From NCBI GenBank assembly GCA_040382055.1, contig JBEIGE010000018.1:1-64000 (forward strand): a DNA stretch of 64,000 bases. Direction: 5' to 3'. Positions within the stretch are counted from its first letter, which is position 1, and the number at the start of each line of letters is the position of its first letter. A model generated the notes under the pieces. That model saw only the letters and a list, made by a program, of their open reading frames with translations. It was not told the origin of the DNA and made no database searches. Positions 25,947 through 34,295 of this stretch are shown piece by piece. A program made the translations under genes and the position numbers. The stretch comes from JBEIGE01 sp040382055. GTDB taxonomy: Bacteria > Pseudomonadota > Gammaproteobacteria > Burkholderiales > Burkholderiaceae_C.

Positions 25947-26801
25947 ATGGAATTCACCCAAGCGAATTTGACCCATACTTTTATGTCCGAGTATCTGCAT
26001 GGCGATCGATTTGTCAGCCTGGCTGACTGGGCATTTAACAACGATACCGCTATGGAAAATTGCCACTTCGGTGGTCGAGATGGGGTTGTTTTCTGTTGCA
26101 CTCATTATGTGGAGAGAATATTCGAGGTCATTAGAAGTCAGCCTCATCAGTTTGTCTTGATTACCCATAATTCGGATTGGAATGTGACGGAAAATTTGTA
26201 CGCTAAGAAGCCGGCGAACGTTGTGCATTGGTTTGCACAAAATGTACTGGTCGACAAATCCGATTTGTCACCCATTCCTATAGGGCTTGAGCGTCAAGGG
26301 CTGGTAAAAGAACGTGATGTGGCTGGGACCATGGAGACACAGATGCTTGCTGGGCGTCCCGAAAGACAGCAATGGTGTTACCTCAATATCAGTCCCAGTA
26401 CCAATGACGCAGAGCGTCTGTTTGTCCTGCGGTCACTCCGCTGGAGATTTCATTTCGTGACTTCACGGACTAGGCGTGTTTCATACACAACATACGTTTC
26501 AGAGATGGCTTCACATCGTTTTGTGGTATCTCCCCCTGGAAATGGGGTGGACTGCCACAGGACATGGGAAAGTCTTTATCTGGGTTCGGTTCCAATTGTC
26601 AAGAACTCGGTTTGCACGCGAGCTTTTTCGGCGGTCGGTCTGATGGTTGTGCCGGACATTTCCGCGATTACAAGACTTGAGTTGCGCAAGTACTTTGAGG
26701 AAACGATGCGGGTTGGAGATCTCCGCTTGTTGTTCTTTTCATATTGGAAGAGTTTTATTTCCTCTGTTATCGCTAAGACGCTACCCAGGCGTGGTGCTTA
26801 G
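25947..26801 (+). CDS. Exostosin-like glycosyltransferase (GT47-type C-terminal motif)
   Basis: A 284-residue soluble protein with the exostosin-family segment FVVSPPGNGVDCHRTWESLY beginning near residue 193, followed by LGSVPIV. In exostosins this region binds the nucleotide sugar. A SPIPIGLE segment near residues 108-115 is also seen in bacterial relatives. It is shorter than eukaryotic exostosins, having the C-terminal half only. The donor may be UDP-xylose or UDP-glucuronate given the upstream genes, but this is inference. It ends 2 bases before the fucosyltransferase gene. Confidence 0.68.
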   Translation: MEFTQANLTHTFMSEYLHGDRFVSLADWAFNNDTAMENCHFGGRDGVVFCCTHYVERIFEVIRSQPHQFVLITHNSDWNVTENLYAKKPANVVHWFAQNVLVDKSDLSPIPIGLERQGLVKERDVAGTMETQMLAGRPERQQWCYLNISPSTNDAERLFVLRSLRWRFHFVTSRTRRVSYTTYVSEMASHRFVVSPPGNGVDCHRTWESLYLGSVPIVKNSVCTRAFSAVGLMVVPDISAITRLELRKYFEETMRVGDLRLLFFSYWKSFISSVIAKTLPRRGA

Positions 26802-26803
26802 CA

Positions 26804-27691
26804 ATGCGGCTTTCCAAAGTCATTGTACGAATTGAAGGTGGACTAGGGAACCAGTTGTTCCAGTATGCGACGGCGCGCTCCCTTGCAGACCGCTTGGGGC
26901 GTGACCTTGTTCTTGATTTGCGTGGTCTTCAAGATAATGGTGACCGCGGGTATATGCTGGATCGCTATGCAATACGCGGCACGGTAGCGACCCTCAACGA
27001 TTTGCAGGATTTACCATTTTGGCAGACAAGTCGCGTGGGCCGCATACGCTCACGTTTGTCGCAACGAATCCCGTGGCTGATCTCGTTCCCAGTATTCTGG
27101 CCTGAAAGCTTTGCTTACGATGAGAGGTTTGAGCGGATTTCTCATCCGGTCTACCTCGTGGGCTATTGGCAGAGCGAAAAGTATTTCGCATGGAACCGCG
27201 GTCCTATACTCGGCGATTTGTCGCTGGTGCGTAGGCTTGAGGAATCACCCATATTGAATACGATTCGAAATACCACAAGTGTGGCTTTGCATATCCGGCG
27301 TGGTGACTATGTAACGAATCCCCAGGCGGCAAAATTTCACGGGGTATGTGATCTAACCTACTACCACGCTGCCGTCGATGACCTTGTCAGGCGTTTCCCG
27401 GAGCTTCACGTCTTTGCCTTTTCCGATGATCCAGGATGGGTTAAGGAAAATTTGAATTTGAGTACGCCCTTACACGTCATGGATGTCTGCTCGGTCGACG
27501 ATGCACATATTGACCTCGAATTGATGAAAAATTGTCGTCATCACGTGATCGCAAACAGCTCATTCAGTTGGTGGGGCGCCTGGCTTAGCACTTCGCCAGA
27601 TCAGGTCGTTTATGCTCCTCGTAAATGGTTCGCTGATGCCGGTACGGATACCTCCGATGTCATTCCCTCATGCTGGATACAGCTTGACTGA
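26804..27691 (+). CDS. Alpha-1,2-fucosyltransferase (GT11)
   Basis: A 295-residue GT11 enzyme that transfers fucose from GDP-L-fucose, usually to galactose. It shows the N-terminal GGLGNQLFQYA (12-22), the central HIRRGDY (163-169) that binds GDP-fucose, and the C-terminal ANSSFSWWGAWLS near residue 250. Motifs and length are complete. gmd lies upstream, but the second enzyme needed for GDP-fucose is not in the window. Confidence 0.9.
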   Translation: MRLSKVIVRIEGGLGNQLFQYATARSLADRLGRDLVLDLRGLQDNGDRGYMLDRYAIRGTVATLNDLQDLPFWQTSRVGRIRSRLSQRIPWLISFPVFWPESFAYDERFERISHPVYLVGYWQSEKYFAWNRGPILGDLSLVRRLEESPILNTIRNTTSVALHIRRGDYVTNPQAAKFHGVCDLTYYHAAVDDLVRRFPELHVFAFSDDPGWVKENLNLSTPLHVMDVCSVDDAHIDLELMKNCRHHVIANSSFSWWGAWLSTSPDQVVYAPRKWFADAGTDTSDVIPSCWIQLD

Positions 27692-27707
27692 ACGTCTCCC
27701 AGAAGCA

Positions 27708-28727
27708 ATGAATAAGAACACACCTCTAATCTCCGTGATTGTGCCGATTCACAATGGAGCCAACTTGGTTGAGGAGACTTTAAAGTCGATATTCAATCAG
27801 ACACTTGCTGATTTTGAAGTGATCTTGGTCGACGACGCGTCGACGGACAGTTTGCATCAGGTGCTGGCGCGCTATCGTGACGAGCGGCTGCGCGTCGTAC
27901 ATCTTAAAAGCAATGTTGGAGTTGCTAACGCCCGTAACGAGGGTGTTGTCACTGCATCCGGACAGTACATTGCATTTTGTGATGCAGATGACATCTGTCA
28001 CCCATTACGTTTTGAGCGACAGATCGCATATCTTCAACAGAGCCCGCAACTAGGCCTGTGCGGTACGGCTTTCACATGCTTCTCCGGGAAGCAAGATCTG
28101 GAAACGATCCATCATCCCGTTGCCGACGAAGAGATCAAGGTGGCCTTGATGACGGGGAATTGCTTTGGTATGTCAACGGTCATGGGAAAGGCAAATTTAT
28201 TTAAGTCTCATTCATTTGATCAAGCCATGAGTCCATCTGAGGACTATGACTTGTGGACTCGATTGGCCAGCGCGGGTGTGAGGATGTCAAACCTCAGTGA
28301 AAGCCTTTTACGCTACCGGGTTCATCCCTCTCAAGCCAGTCAGCAGAAAAGTTCCCAGCTGGACAGGTTGTCTAGAAAGATACGAGCTATCTACTGCGCT
28401 CGCCTTTTGGCAAACAATGTGCTTGTGGAAAAGATGGAGTTGGAGAAAGTGCAGGAGCAAGACCTCGACTTGGCGGCGGAGGCGATTGGCAACTACTGCT
28501 TACTACACCCTAGCGAGTCACCCCGCCAGTTCCGCTTCATGCTGGCATGGCTTTACCAAAAACTGCCCTTCCACGGTATTCGGTCCTGGTGGCACTGGAA
28601 GGCGGTACAGGCTCGGCTAAGCTTGAAGCTGGATCCAAGCTATCAATTGAACATTGCGTTGTTGGCATGGGCTCCATTTCCGCTCAACCGCCCACAAATC
28701 GAGGTTTTGTTGAAACTCAAGCGGTAG
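27708..28727 (+). CDS. Glycosyltransferase family 2
   Basis: A 339-residue GT-A glycosyltransferase. The N-terminus LISVIVPIHNGANLVEETL, the VDDASTD nucleotide-binding motif near residue 43 and the FCDADDI DxD motif near residue 87 are typical of family 2. The C-terminal third, with WHWKAVQARLSLK, has no recognised domain. The frame is open upstream into the fucosyltransferase gene, but the ATG at 27708 matches the family start. Substrate unknown. Confidence 0.82.
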   Translation: MNKNTPLISVIVPIHNGANLVEETLKSIFNQTLADFEVILVDDASTDSLHQVLARYRDERLRVVHLKSNVGVANARNEGVVTASGQYIAFCDADDICHPLRFERQIAYLQQSPQLGLCGTAFTCFSGKQDLETIHHPVADEEIKVALMTGNCFGMSTVMGKANLFKSHSFDQAMSPSEDYDLWTRLASAGVRMSNLSESLLRYRVHPSQASQQKSSQLDRLSRKIRAIYCARLLANNVLVEKMELEKVQEQDLDLAAEAIGNYCLLHPSESPRQFRFMLAWLYQKLPFHGIRSWWHWKAVQARLSLKLDPSYQLNIALLAWAPFPLNRPQIEVLLKLKR

Positions 28728-28750
28728 TTGTTTGGGCGAGCTGGAATGAC

Positions 28751-29800
28751 ATGATGGATGGCCATGTTTCTATGACTATTAAGCGAGTTCACTTTGTCGG
28801 GGGATCCGGATTCAAGGTCCCTTGGGAACGTCAGATCCCTGGCGGCGGTAATATCTGGGGGCAGACCGAGTATCTGGAATACCTGAATCCGGGCGATGAG
28901 CCTGATTGGCTGGTTGTCTACGAGGCATGGCCTTTAGGTCCATTTTCAACAAGGGTGCCACGGGAGCGACGTGTCTTGGTATGTGCGGAGCCAGCGAGCT
29001 TCCATCGCTACCAGTCTAAGTTTCTGGGTCAGTTCGGGCATGTGATCACGACTCAACGCAGGACAGGTCATCCTGGCGTTATTTATAGCCATCCAGCTAT
29101 TAGCTGGTTTGTTGGTGTGCGGTTTGGGGCGCCGGGTGAAGCGAATGAATATCCTTTAAAGTTCGAGGATTTCGTAGCGGGGAATCCACCCAAGACCAAA
29201 CTGTGTTCGATTGTCTGTTCCAACAAGGCAGTATCGATAGGGCATCGGCGCAGGCTGGCCTTCGTCGATCGTCTTAAGAAAGAGTTTGGCAACGAGATCG
29301 ACGTTTATGGTCGTGGTTTTCGCGAAATAGGCGATAAAGATGAGGCGCTTTCCAATTACCGATTCCACATCGCGATTGAAAACTCCGTCCATCGCGACTA
29401 CTGGACCGAGAAGCTAGCGGACCCATTACTGCGGGGGTGCTTTCCGATCTATGCGGGCTGTCCGAATCTCACGGACTATTTTCCGAAGAAGAGTTTTCTT
29501 CCGATTGATATTGCTAAGCCAGAGGCCGCTATTCAGTCGATAAGATCAATCTTGGCTAGCCAAATTGATATGGAGCATGCATCAACCCTCGCCGAGGCCA
29601 AGCAACGAGTCTTATGGATCTATAACGCCCCATCTGTCTTAGATCGTATTCTTGACAATCTTGAGCCACACGTTTCTGCTAGACGCGCCCTCAGCAACGA
29701 TGTGAGATTGCTATCCGATAACGAATGGAAGCAACTTAGACTACGGCGACGATTTACCAACTATTTGCGAAGAATATTTGGTGGCACTGTGCGTCCATAA
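28751..29800 (+). CDS. Alpha-1,3/4-fucosyltransferase-like protein (GT10)
   Basis: A 349-residue protein whose C-terminal half carries the GT10 signature: YRFHIAIENS (203-212) followed by DYWTEKLADPLLRGCFPIYA. In this family the motif binds GDP-fucose, and enzymes transfer fucose to GlcNAc or glucose (Lewis-type linkages). The N-terminal acceptor domain is divergent, as is usual. Candidate starts are ATG 28751, 28754 and 28772. It is the last plus-strand gene of the AT-rich segment. Confidence 0.82.
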   Translation: MMDGHVSMTIKRVHFVGGSGFKVPWERQIPGGGNIWGQTEYLEYLNPGDEPDWLVVYEAWPLGPFSTRVPRERRVLVCAEPASFHRYQSKFLGQFGHVITTQRRTGHPGVIYSHPAISWFVGVRFGAPGEANEYPLKFEDFVAGNPPKTKLCSIVCSNKAVSIGHRRRLAFVDRLKKEFGNEIDVYGRGFREIGDKDEALSNYRFHIAIENSVHRDYWTEKLADPLLRGCFPIYAGCPNLTDYFPKKSFLPIDIAKPEAAIQSIRSILASQIDMEHASTLAEAKQRVLWIYNAPSVLDRILDNLEPHVSARRALSNDVRLLSDNEWKQLRLRRRFTNYLRRIFGGTVRP

Positions 29801-30035
29801 ATCTAAAGTACTCGGGGATATGAGTATCTCAAATCATTGCCTATCAGCGTAAGCCTAGAGATTCAGATTGAAAGGCAATAAAAGTTGATGTCTGGTGGTA
29901 GTTGTCCGAAAAGATCTTTTATGCGCTTGCAGAGCTTTCGCAATATGGCTTGGGCTTTCCCCAATGCTTTCGAGATACGAAAGGGGATATTCTGAAGAAA
30001 TTTCTTGAGCCACAGTGAGGCAAAGTGTCTCTCAA
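29801..30035. other. Spacer between convergent glycan gene blocks
   Basis: This 235-base AT-rich gap separates the plus-strand cluster from the minus-strand msbA operon. On the minus strand a frame without start codon stays open for about 60 codons from 30043 to the stop at 29863-29865, with a lysine/arginine-rich, helix-like translation. It could be a decayed gene end or chance. No mobile-element motif is visible. Confidence 0.3.
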
Positions 30036-30923
30036 TCAGATTCTGCCCAAACGTCGCCTTAGGCGACGTCCGGTGAGGGAAAGCCAGTTGCCTCCTTCGC
30101 GTGGCCAGTCCATGTCACGTTCCCAGGCCGACTGGCAGATCACGCCGCAATAGAGTCGGGCCAGTTCTTCCGGACCGATGCCGGCTTGGCGGTCATGGTC
30201 AAACTGCCAAGCGTAGTGGTACACCTTGAACAGTGCTTGGCAGGGTAGCAGCGGCACGGCCTGGTAGGCCAGCAAGGCTTCCCCGTACCAGCGCGATTCG
30301 ATGGGCGCCTGCGCAACGGCGTCCGCAAAGCTCATGCCATTGGGCTGCAGATAACGGGTGTCCAAGCTTTCCCAGACGGCGCGGTGCCACACCAGCGGAA
30401 AGGGACCGAAGCTATAGCGGCGGCCCGTGCGCCCGAAGCGTTGCTGCACTTGGTCAGCCTCCATATTGAAAGCGTCAACGACACGCTCGCGCTTGCGGCG
30501 CAGCGCGTCTTCCATCAGGTCGTGCGCCTCGTCCAGCATGGTGTAGGGGCTGCCGTCAGGCGTCATGAAGTCGGCCTGACCGAAACGGCGAATGAAGACT
30601 GCATCGGAGTCCAGGCAGACATAGGCCTGTGATAGGCCCAGCCTCCAAAATTCGGATTTGACCACTTGCTGTGACACGCTGCCAGGCATGCTGCGCACCT
30701 GTTCGACGTCGATGCGCGGCGACGCTCGCAAAATATCTTCGTCAGCGAGCAGCTCGACACCCGGGCTACCCAAATGTTCGCGAAACAGCGGCAGCTCCGC
30801 TTGCGGCACGGAGACGTAGAAAGGCAGATGCTCGGAGTTGAACCGCAGTATTGATTTCGCCAACCGTACCAAGCGGCGCAGATCGGTGCTATAGCTTTTG
30901 CAGAAAAGCGCCAGGGGTTTCAT
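30036..30923 (-). CDS. DUF6492-type putative glycosyltransferase
   Basis: A 295-residue GT-A-like protein starting MKPLALFCKSYSTDLRRLV, with a metal-binding-type motif CLDSDAVFIRRF near residues 98-109 and an aromatic-rich centre (FGPFPLVWHRAVW). It belongs to the DUF6492 group of putative glycosyltransferases. The ATG at 30923 overlaps the stop of the deacetylase gene by 4 bases, marking it as last gene of a translationally coupled operon behind msbA; a lipooligosaccharide or exopolysaccharide role is inferred. Confidence 0.72.
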   Translation of the reverse strand: MKPLALFCKSYSTDLRRLVRLAKSILRFNSEHLPFYVSVPQAELPLFREHLGSPGVELLADEDILRASPRIDVEQVRSMPGSVSQQVVKSEFWRLGLSQAYVCLDSDAVFIRRFGQADFMTPDGSPYTMLDEAHDLMEDALRRKRERVVDAFNMEADQVQQRFGRTGRRYSFGPFPLVWHRAVWESLDTRYLQPNGMSFADAVAQAPIESRWYGEALLAYQAVPLLPCQALFKVYHYAWQFDHDRQAGIGPEELARLYCGVICQSAWERDMDWPREGGNWLSLTGRRLRRRLGRI

Positions 30924-31636
30924 GCGCGTCGGTCTTCGTACCGGGTGGCAATCTTCATGAAGAACTGCAGCGGGTTGGTAGCGCGCGCCACCATGATGCG
31001 GCGCAGGGTGTAGAGGTCGTCCCCAGCTTGGACGCGGCCGCGGTGCGTGGTGGTGGCGGTGAAATAGCCCGCTTCGCGCGCCATCTGCTGGTGGTCCGGG
31101 CTGTACCAGCCATAGGGATAGCAGAAGTGCCGCACTACGCAGCCCACGGTTTGTTCTAGTTCCTGTTTCGAGCCGGTAATCTGTGCCCGTGCTTCTTCTG
31201 CTGGAAGTTCGGTCAACTTCGCATGGGTGCGCGTGTGCGAGCCGATGTCCATGCCAGCGTCGCGCCAAGCACGCCAGTCGTCAAGAGTCATGAGGGGTTT
31301 CTCTGCCACTTTGCCGTGGTCCCAGCTGTTGGAGCCGCCTATCATGCTGCTCACGCCATAGCATGTGGCAGTAAAACAGTTCTTGAGTAATTGGGGCAAG
31401 GCATGTTGCAAATTGTTCTGGTAGCCGTCGTCAAAGGTAATACCCACTACCTTGCCTTGCTTCTCGCCTTTCAGGTAAGGTTCAAGTTCTGTCATGGACA
31501 GGCCCTTGTATCCCATCAGGCGAAGCATTTGCATCTGCCAGGCAAAGGATGAGGGTGCCACGATCAGGCCACGCAGTGACGTACCCCGGGGCGGCGGCTC
31601 GTCGATCTGGTGGTACATGAGGACAGGAATATTCAC
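30920..31636 (-). CDS. Polysaccharide deacetylase (NodB-type)
   Basis: A 238-residue carbohydrate esterase family 4 protein. The NodB motifs TFDDGY (residues 67-72) and HTRTH (134-138, metal-binding His134 and His138) and a CYPYGWYS segment near residue 172 are intact. It probably removes acetyl groups from a cell-surface sugar. No signal peptide is visible, so it may act at the cytoplasmic face. It overlaps both neighbours by 4 bases. Confidence 0.88.
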   Translation of the reverse strand: MNIPVLMYHQIDEPPPRGTSLRGLIVAPSSFAWQMQMLRLMGYKGLSMTELEPYLKGEKQGKVVGITFDDGYQNNLQHALPQLLKNCFTATCYGVSSMIGGSNSWDHGKVAEKPLMTLDDWRAWRDAGMDIGSHTRTHAKLTELPAEEARAQITGSKQELEQTVGCVVRHFCYPYGWYSPDHQQMAREAGYFTATTTHRGRVQAGDDLYTLRRIMVARATNPLQFFMKIATRYEDRRA

Positions 31637-33387
31637 GATTGCATCCGGGTCAGGTTGGCGTAGTAACCGCCCAGGGCAACCAGTTCGGCATGAGTGCCAG
31701 TCTCGACGATGCGACCCTGGTCCAGCACCAGGATTTGGTCTGCATGCTCGATAGTGCTCAGGCGGTGTGCAATCACCAACGTGGTGCGGTTCTTCATCAG
31801 GGTGGCCAGGGCCGCCTGAACCTGGCGTTCACTCTCGGTGTCTAGCGCTGAAGTGGCCTCGTCCAAAATCAGGATTGGCGCATTCTTCAATAGTGCCCGT
31901 GCGATGGCGATGCGCTGACGCTGGCCACCAGAAAGCTTGGCTCCGTCTTCACCGATCGTGGTGTCCAGCCCTTGGGGCAACTGCTGAATGAACTCCCAGG
32001 CGTTGGCAGCCTTGGCCGCGGAAATCACATCGTCAAGGGTGGACGCCTCGCGGGAGCCGAAGGCGATGTTGGCTTCCACCGTGTCGTTGAAGAGAACGAT
32101 GTCCTGACTGACCAAGGCGATGTTATGGCGCAGGCTGGCCAGGGAAAATTCATTGATGTCCACACCGTCGATTCTTATCTGCCCACTTGTTGGGCGGTAG
32201 AAGCGGGGAATCAGCGCGCTAATCGTGGTCTTTCCGCCTCCCGAGGCTCCTACAAGTGCTATTGTCTGACTAGCACGTGCATTGAAGCTGATGCTGTTGA
32301 GTGCTTGAGGTCGATCGGTACCTGGGTATTGAAATGACACGCTGTCAAACTCGATGTCCCCGCGGGGGCGGGTCATTTCTCGACTCCCGGAATCCTCCTC
32401 AACAACCATATCCAAAAATGAAAAAACATTTTCGCAAGAGACCAGTCCACGCTGCAGAGTAGGACTGATGGTGGTCAACTGCTTGACTGGTGAAATAAGC
32501 ATAAGCAGTGCCGTGATGAAAGAAACAAACCCACCGGCGGAGACGCCAGCTTGCCCGGTCGTCTGGCTCAGTGCAAGAAAGATGATAGCAGCGACAGCGA
32601 GAGAGGCCGCCATGTGTGTGATGGGCGTGAGGCCTGAAGCTGGTACGGCCTCACGCATCTGTGCACGCCGAAACCGTTCGGTGTCGAGGTGAAAGCGTTC
32701 AATCTGTCGCCTCTGCCCCCCGTAGATCTTGATAACTTTATTCGCCGATGCAGACTCTTCGATACAGTGGAATAGCTGGCGCCCCGATTCCACGGTGCTG
32801 CGACTCGCTGTACGCATGCGTTGACCAAAGCCCCTAACGATCAAGGCTACCAAGGGCGCAACGAGCAAGGTCAGCAGCGTCAATTTCCAGTCTAAGTAGA
32901 TCAGATATGCGAACAAGGCGACGGCAGTAAGCGATTCGCGTACGGCAGTTACCAAGACTGTTGTTACTGCCCCAGCCAAATTCCCTGGATCAGAAATGAT
33001 GCGGGAAATCAACTTCCCCGGAGACATTTCATGAAAATCTTGTGTTGGCAACTTAAGCATTTTCGCGAACATTTCACGCTGCACTTCTGTTATGACTTGG
33101 GCTGAAATCCATGTCATGAGGTAACTGGTGCAGAAAGACAGGATGCCGCGTACCACAAACAGCAGCACAATGCCGACAGGAATTGCCCACACTAAACGTG
33201 CGTCCCTTGTCTTGAAACCGTTGTCTAGCAGATATTTCATGATGGCCGGAAATACCGGTTCGGTGGCAGCAATGCAGATCATTGCCAACACGGCGAGGCT
33301 AAGGGCCTTCCAGTAGGGCTTGACATAGCCCAGCAGCCTGAAATAAAGCGCCCGGTTGCTAGGTGCGGCGATACGGGTCTGCGTCAC
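31633..33387 (-). CDS. msbA: Lipid A export ABC transporter, MsbA type
   Basis: A 584-residue half-transporter fused as membrane domain plus ATPase. Six transmembrane segments fall within residues 20-310, then the ATPase has Walker A GASGGGKTT near 380, signature LSGGQRQRIAIARALL near 490 and Walker B ILILDEATSALD. MsbA flips lipid A-core across the inner membrane. The match to MsbA is by order and overall likeness; another lipid or glycan flippase of the same family is possible. It overlaps flanking genes at both ends. Confidence 0.9.
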   Translation of the reverse strand: MTQTRIAAPSNRALYFRLLGYVKPYWKALSLAVLAMICIAATEPVFPAIMKYLLDNGFKTRDARLVWAIPVGIVLLFVVRGILSFCTSYLMTWISAQVITEVQREMFAKMLKLPTQDFHEMSPGKLISRIISDPGNLAGAVTTVLVTAVRESLTAVALFAYLIYLDWKLTLLTLLVAPLVALIVRGFGQRMRTASRSTVESGRQLFHCIEESASANKVIKIYGGQRRQIERFHLDTERFRRAQMREAVPASGLTPITHMAASLAVAAIIFLALSQTTGQAGVSAGGFVSFITALLMLISPVKQLTTISPTLQRGLVSCENVFSFLDMVVEEDSGSREMTRPRGDIEFDSVSFQYPGTDRPQALNSISFNARASQTIALVGASGGGKTTISALIPRFYRPTSGQIRIDGVDINEFSLASLRHNIALVSQDIVLFNDTVEANIAFGSREASTLDDVISAAKAANAWEFIQQLPQGLDTTIGEDGAKLSGGQRQRIAIARALLKNAPILILDEATSALDTESERQVQAALATLMKNRTTLVIAHRLSTIEHADQILVLDQGRIVETGTHAELVALGGYYANLTRMQS

Positions 33388-34184
33388 TGATTACTATCCA
33401 ACTTGACTGTTGGCTCGACCGGAGACTTCCACGTCTCCCCCTTCTGCATCTCCATCGCCTTCACATACCGGTAGAAGGTGCCCTCGAAATTGCCCAGGGC
33501 AATCACAAAGCCGGGCCAGCCGTCCAGAAAGCCTCGCTTGAAAACATAGTGTTTCACAAATGACCAGACACCGTGCGCCAGGGCCGAGCCCACGGAGATA
33601 CGCTTGTGCACGATCTTTTCGGCACCGAGGCTGGAGTAGCGGTTGGCCTTGTGCATGACCTCGGCCATGTTCTTGAAGGGGAATTGCCAGATGGCGTTGG
33701 TCAGGTGGCCAATAGGCTTGGCTGAGTTCAAGATATATCCCTCGTGCACGGGCTTGTCATCGTAATGCATGCATCCTTTGCGAAACAGCTGGGGCTGACG
33801 GTAGTTGGGATACCAGCCGGAATGCCTGATCCATTTGCCCATGAAGAAGTTGCGCCTTGGAACCCAATAAGCGTCCTGTGAATCAGCGGCGTTGACGATG
33901 TGTTTAATTTCATTTGCCACCTCTGGTGTGCAACGCTCGTCAGCATCCACACTGAAAATCCAATCGTGGCTACAAGCTTCGATGGCCTGGTTGCGCAAGT
34001 TGCCAAAACCCTTGAATTCAACTTGTACTACCCGGGCACCCATCTGGGCAGCAATATCTTGGGTGCCATCGGTGCTGTGAGAGTCCACCAGTACAACCTC
34101 ATCGGCCCAACGCACACTCTCAAGTGTGGCCTTGACCTTTTCGGCTTCGTTGTAAGCGATGATGTATGCGGAAATCTTGGGCAT
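33384..34184 (-). CDS. Glycosyltransferase family 2, WaaE/KdtX-like
   Basis: A 266-residue GT2 enzyme beginning MPKISAYIIAYNEAEKVKATL, with VDSHSTDGT and the FSVDADERCTPEV DxD motif near residues 85-97. This short type resembles WaaE-like beta-glucosyltransferases of the LPS inner core. It heads the four-gene overlapping operon with msbA, which supports an LPS role. Confidence 0.85.
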   Translation of the reverse strand: MPKISAYIIAYNEAEKVKATLESVRWADEVVLVDSHSTDGTQDIAAQMGARVVQVEFKGFGNLRNQAIEACSHDWIFSVDADERCTPEVANEIKHIVNAADSQDAYWVPRRNFFMGKWIRHSGWYPNYRQPQLFRKGCMHYDDKPVHEGYILNSAKPIGHLTNAIWQFPFKNMAEVMHKANRYSSLGAEKIVHKRISVGSALAHGVWSFVKHYVFKRGFLDGWPGFVIALGNFEGTFYRYVKAMEMQKGETWKSPVEPTVKLDSNQ

Positions 34185-34295
34185 TTAGGGTGTTAGCATC
34201 CGCCGGCTAAAAAACAGGGCTCATGGGGACAATTGTCAGCACTTGAACCGCTTATATTTAGGGATGGTCCAACTTGCTCGGTAGTCTAGTTCAAA

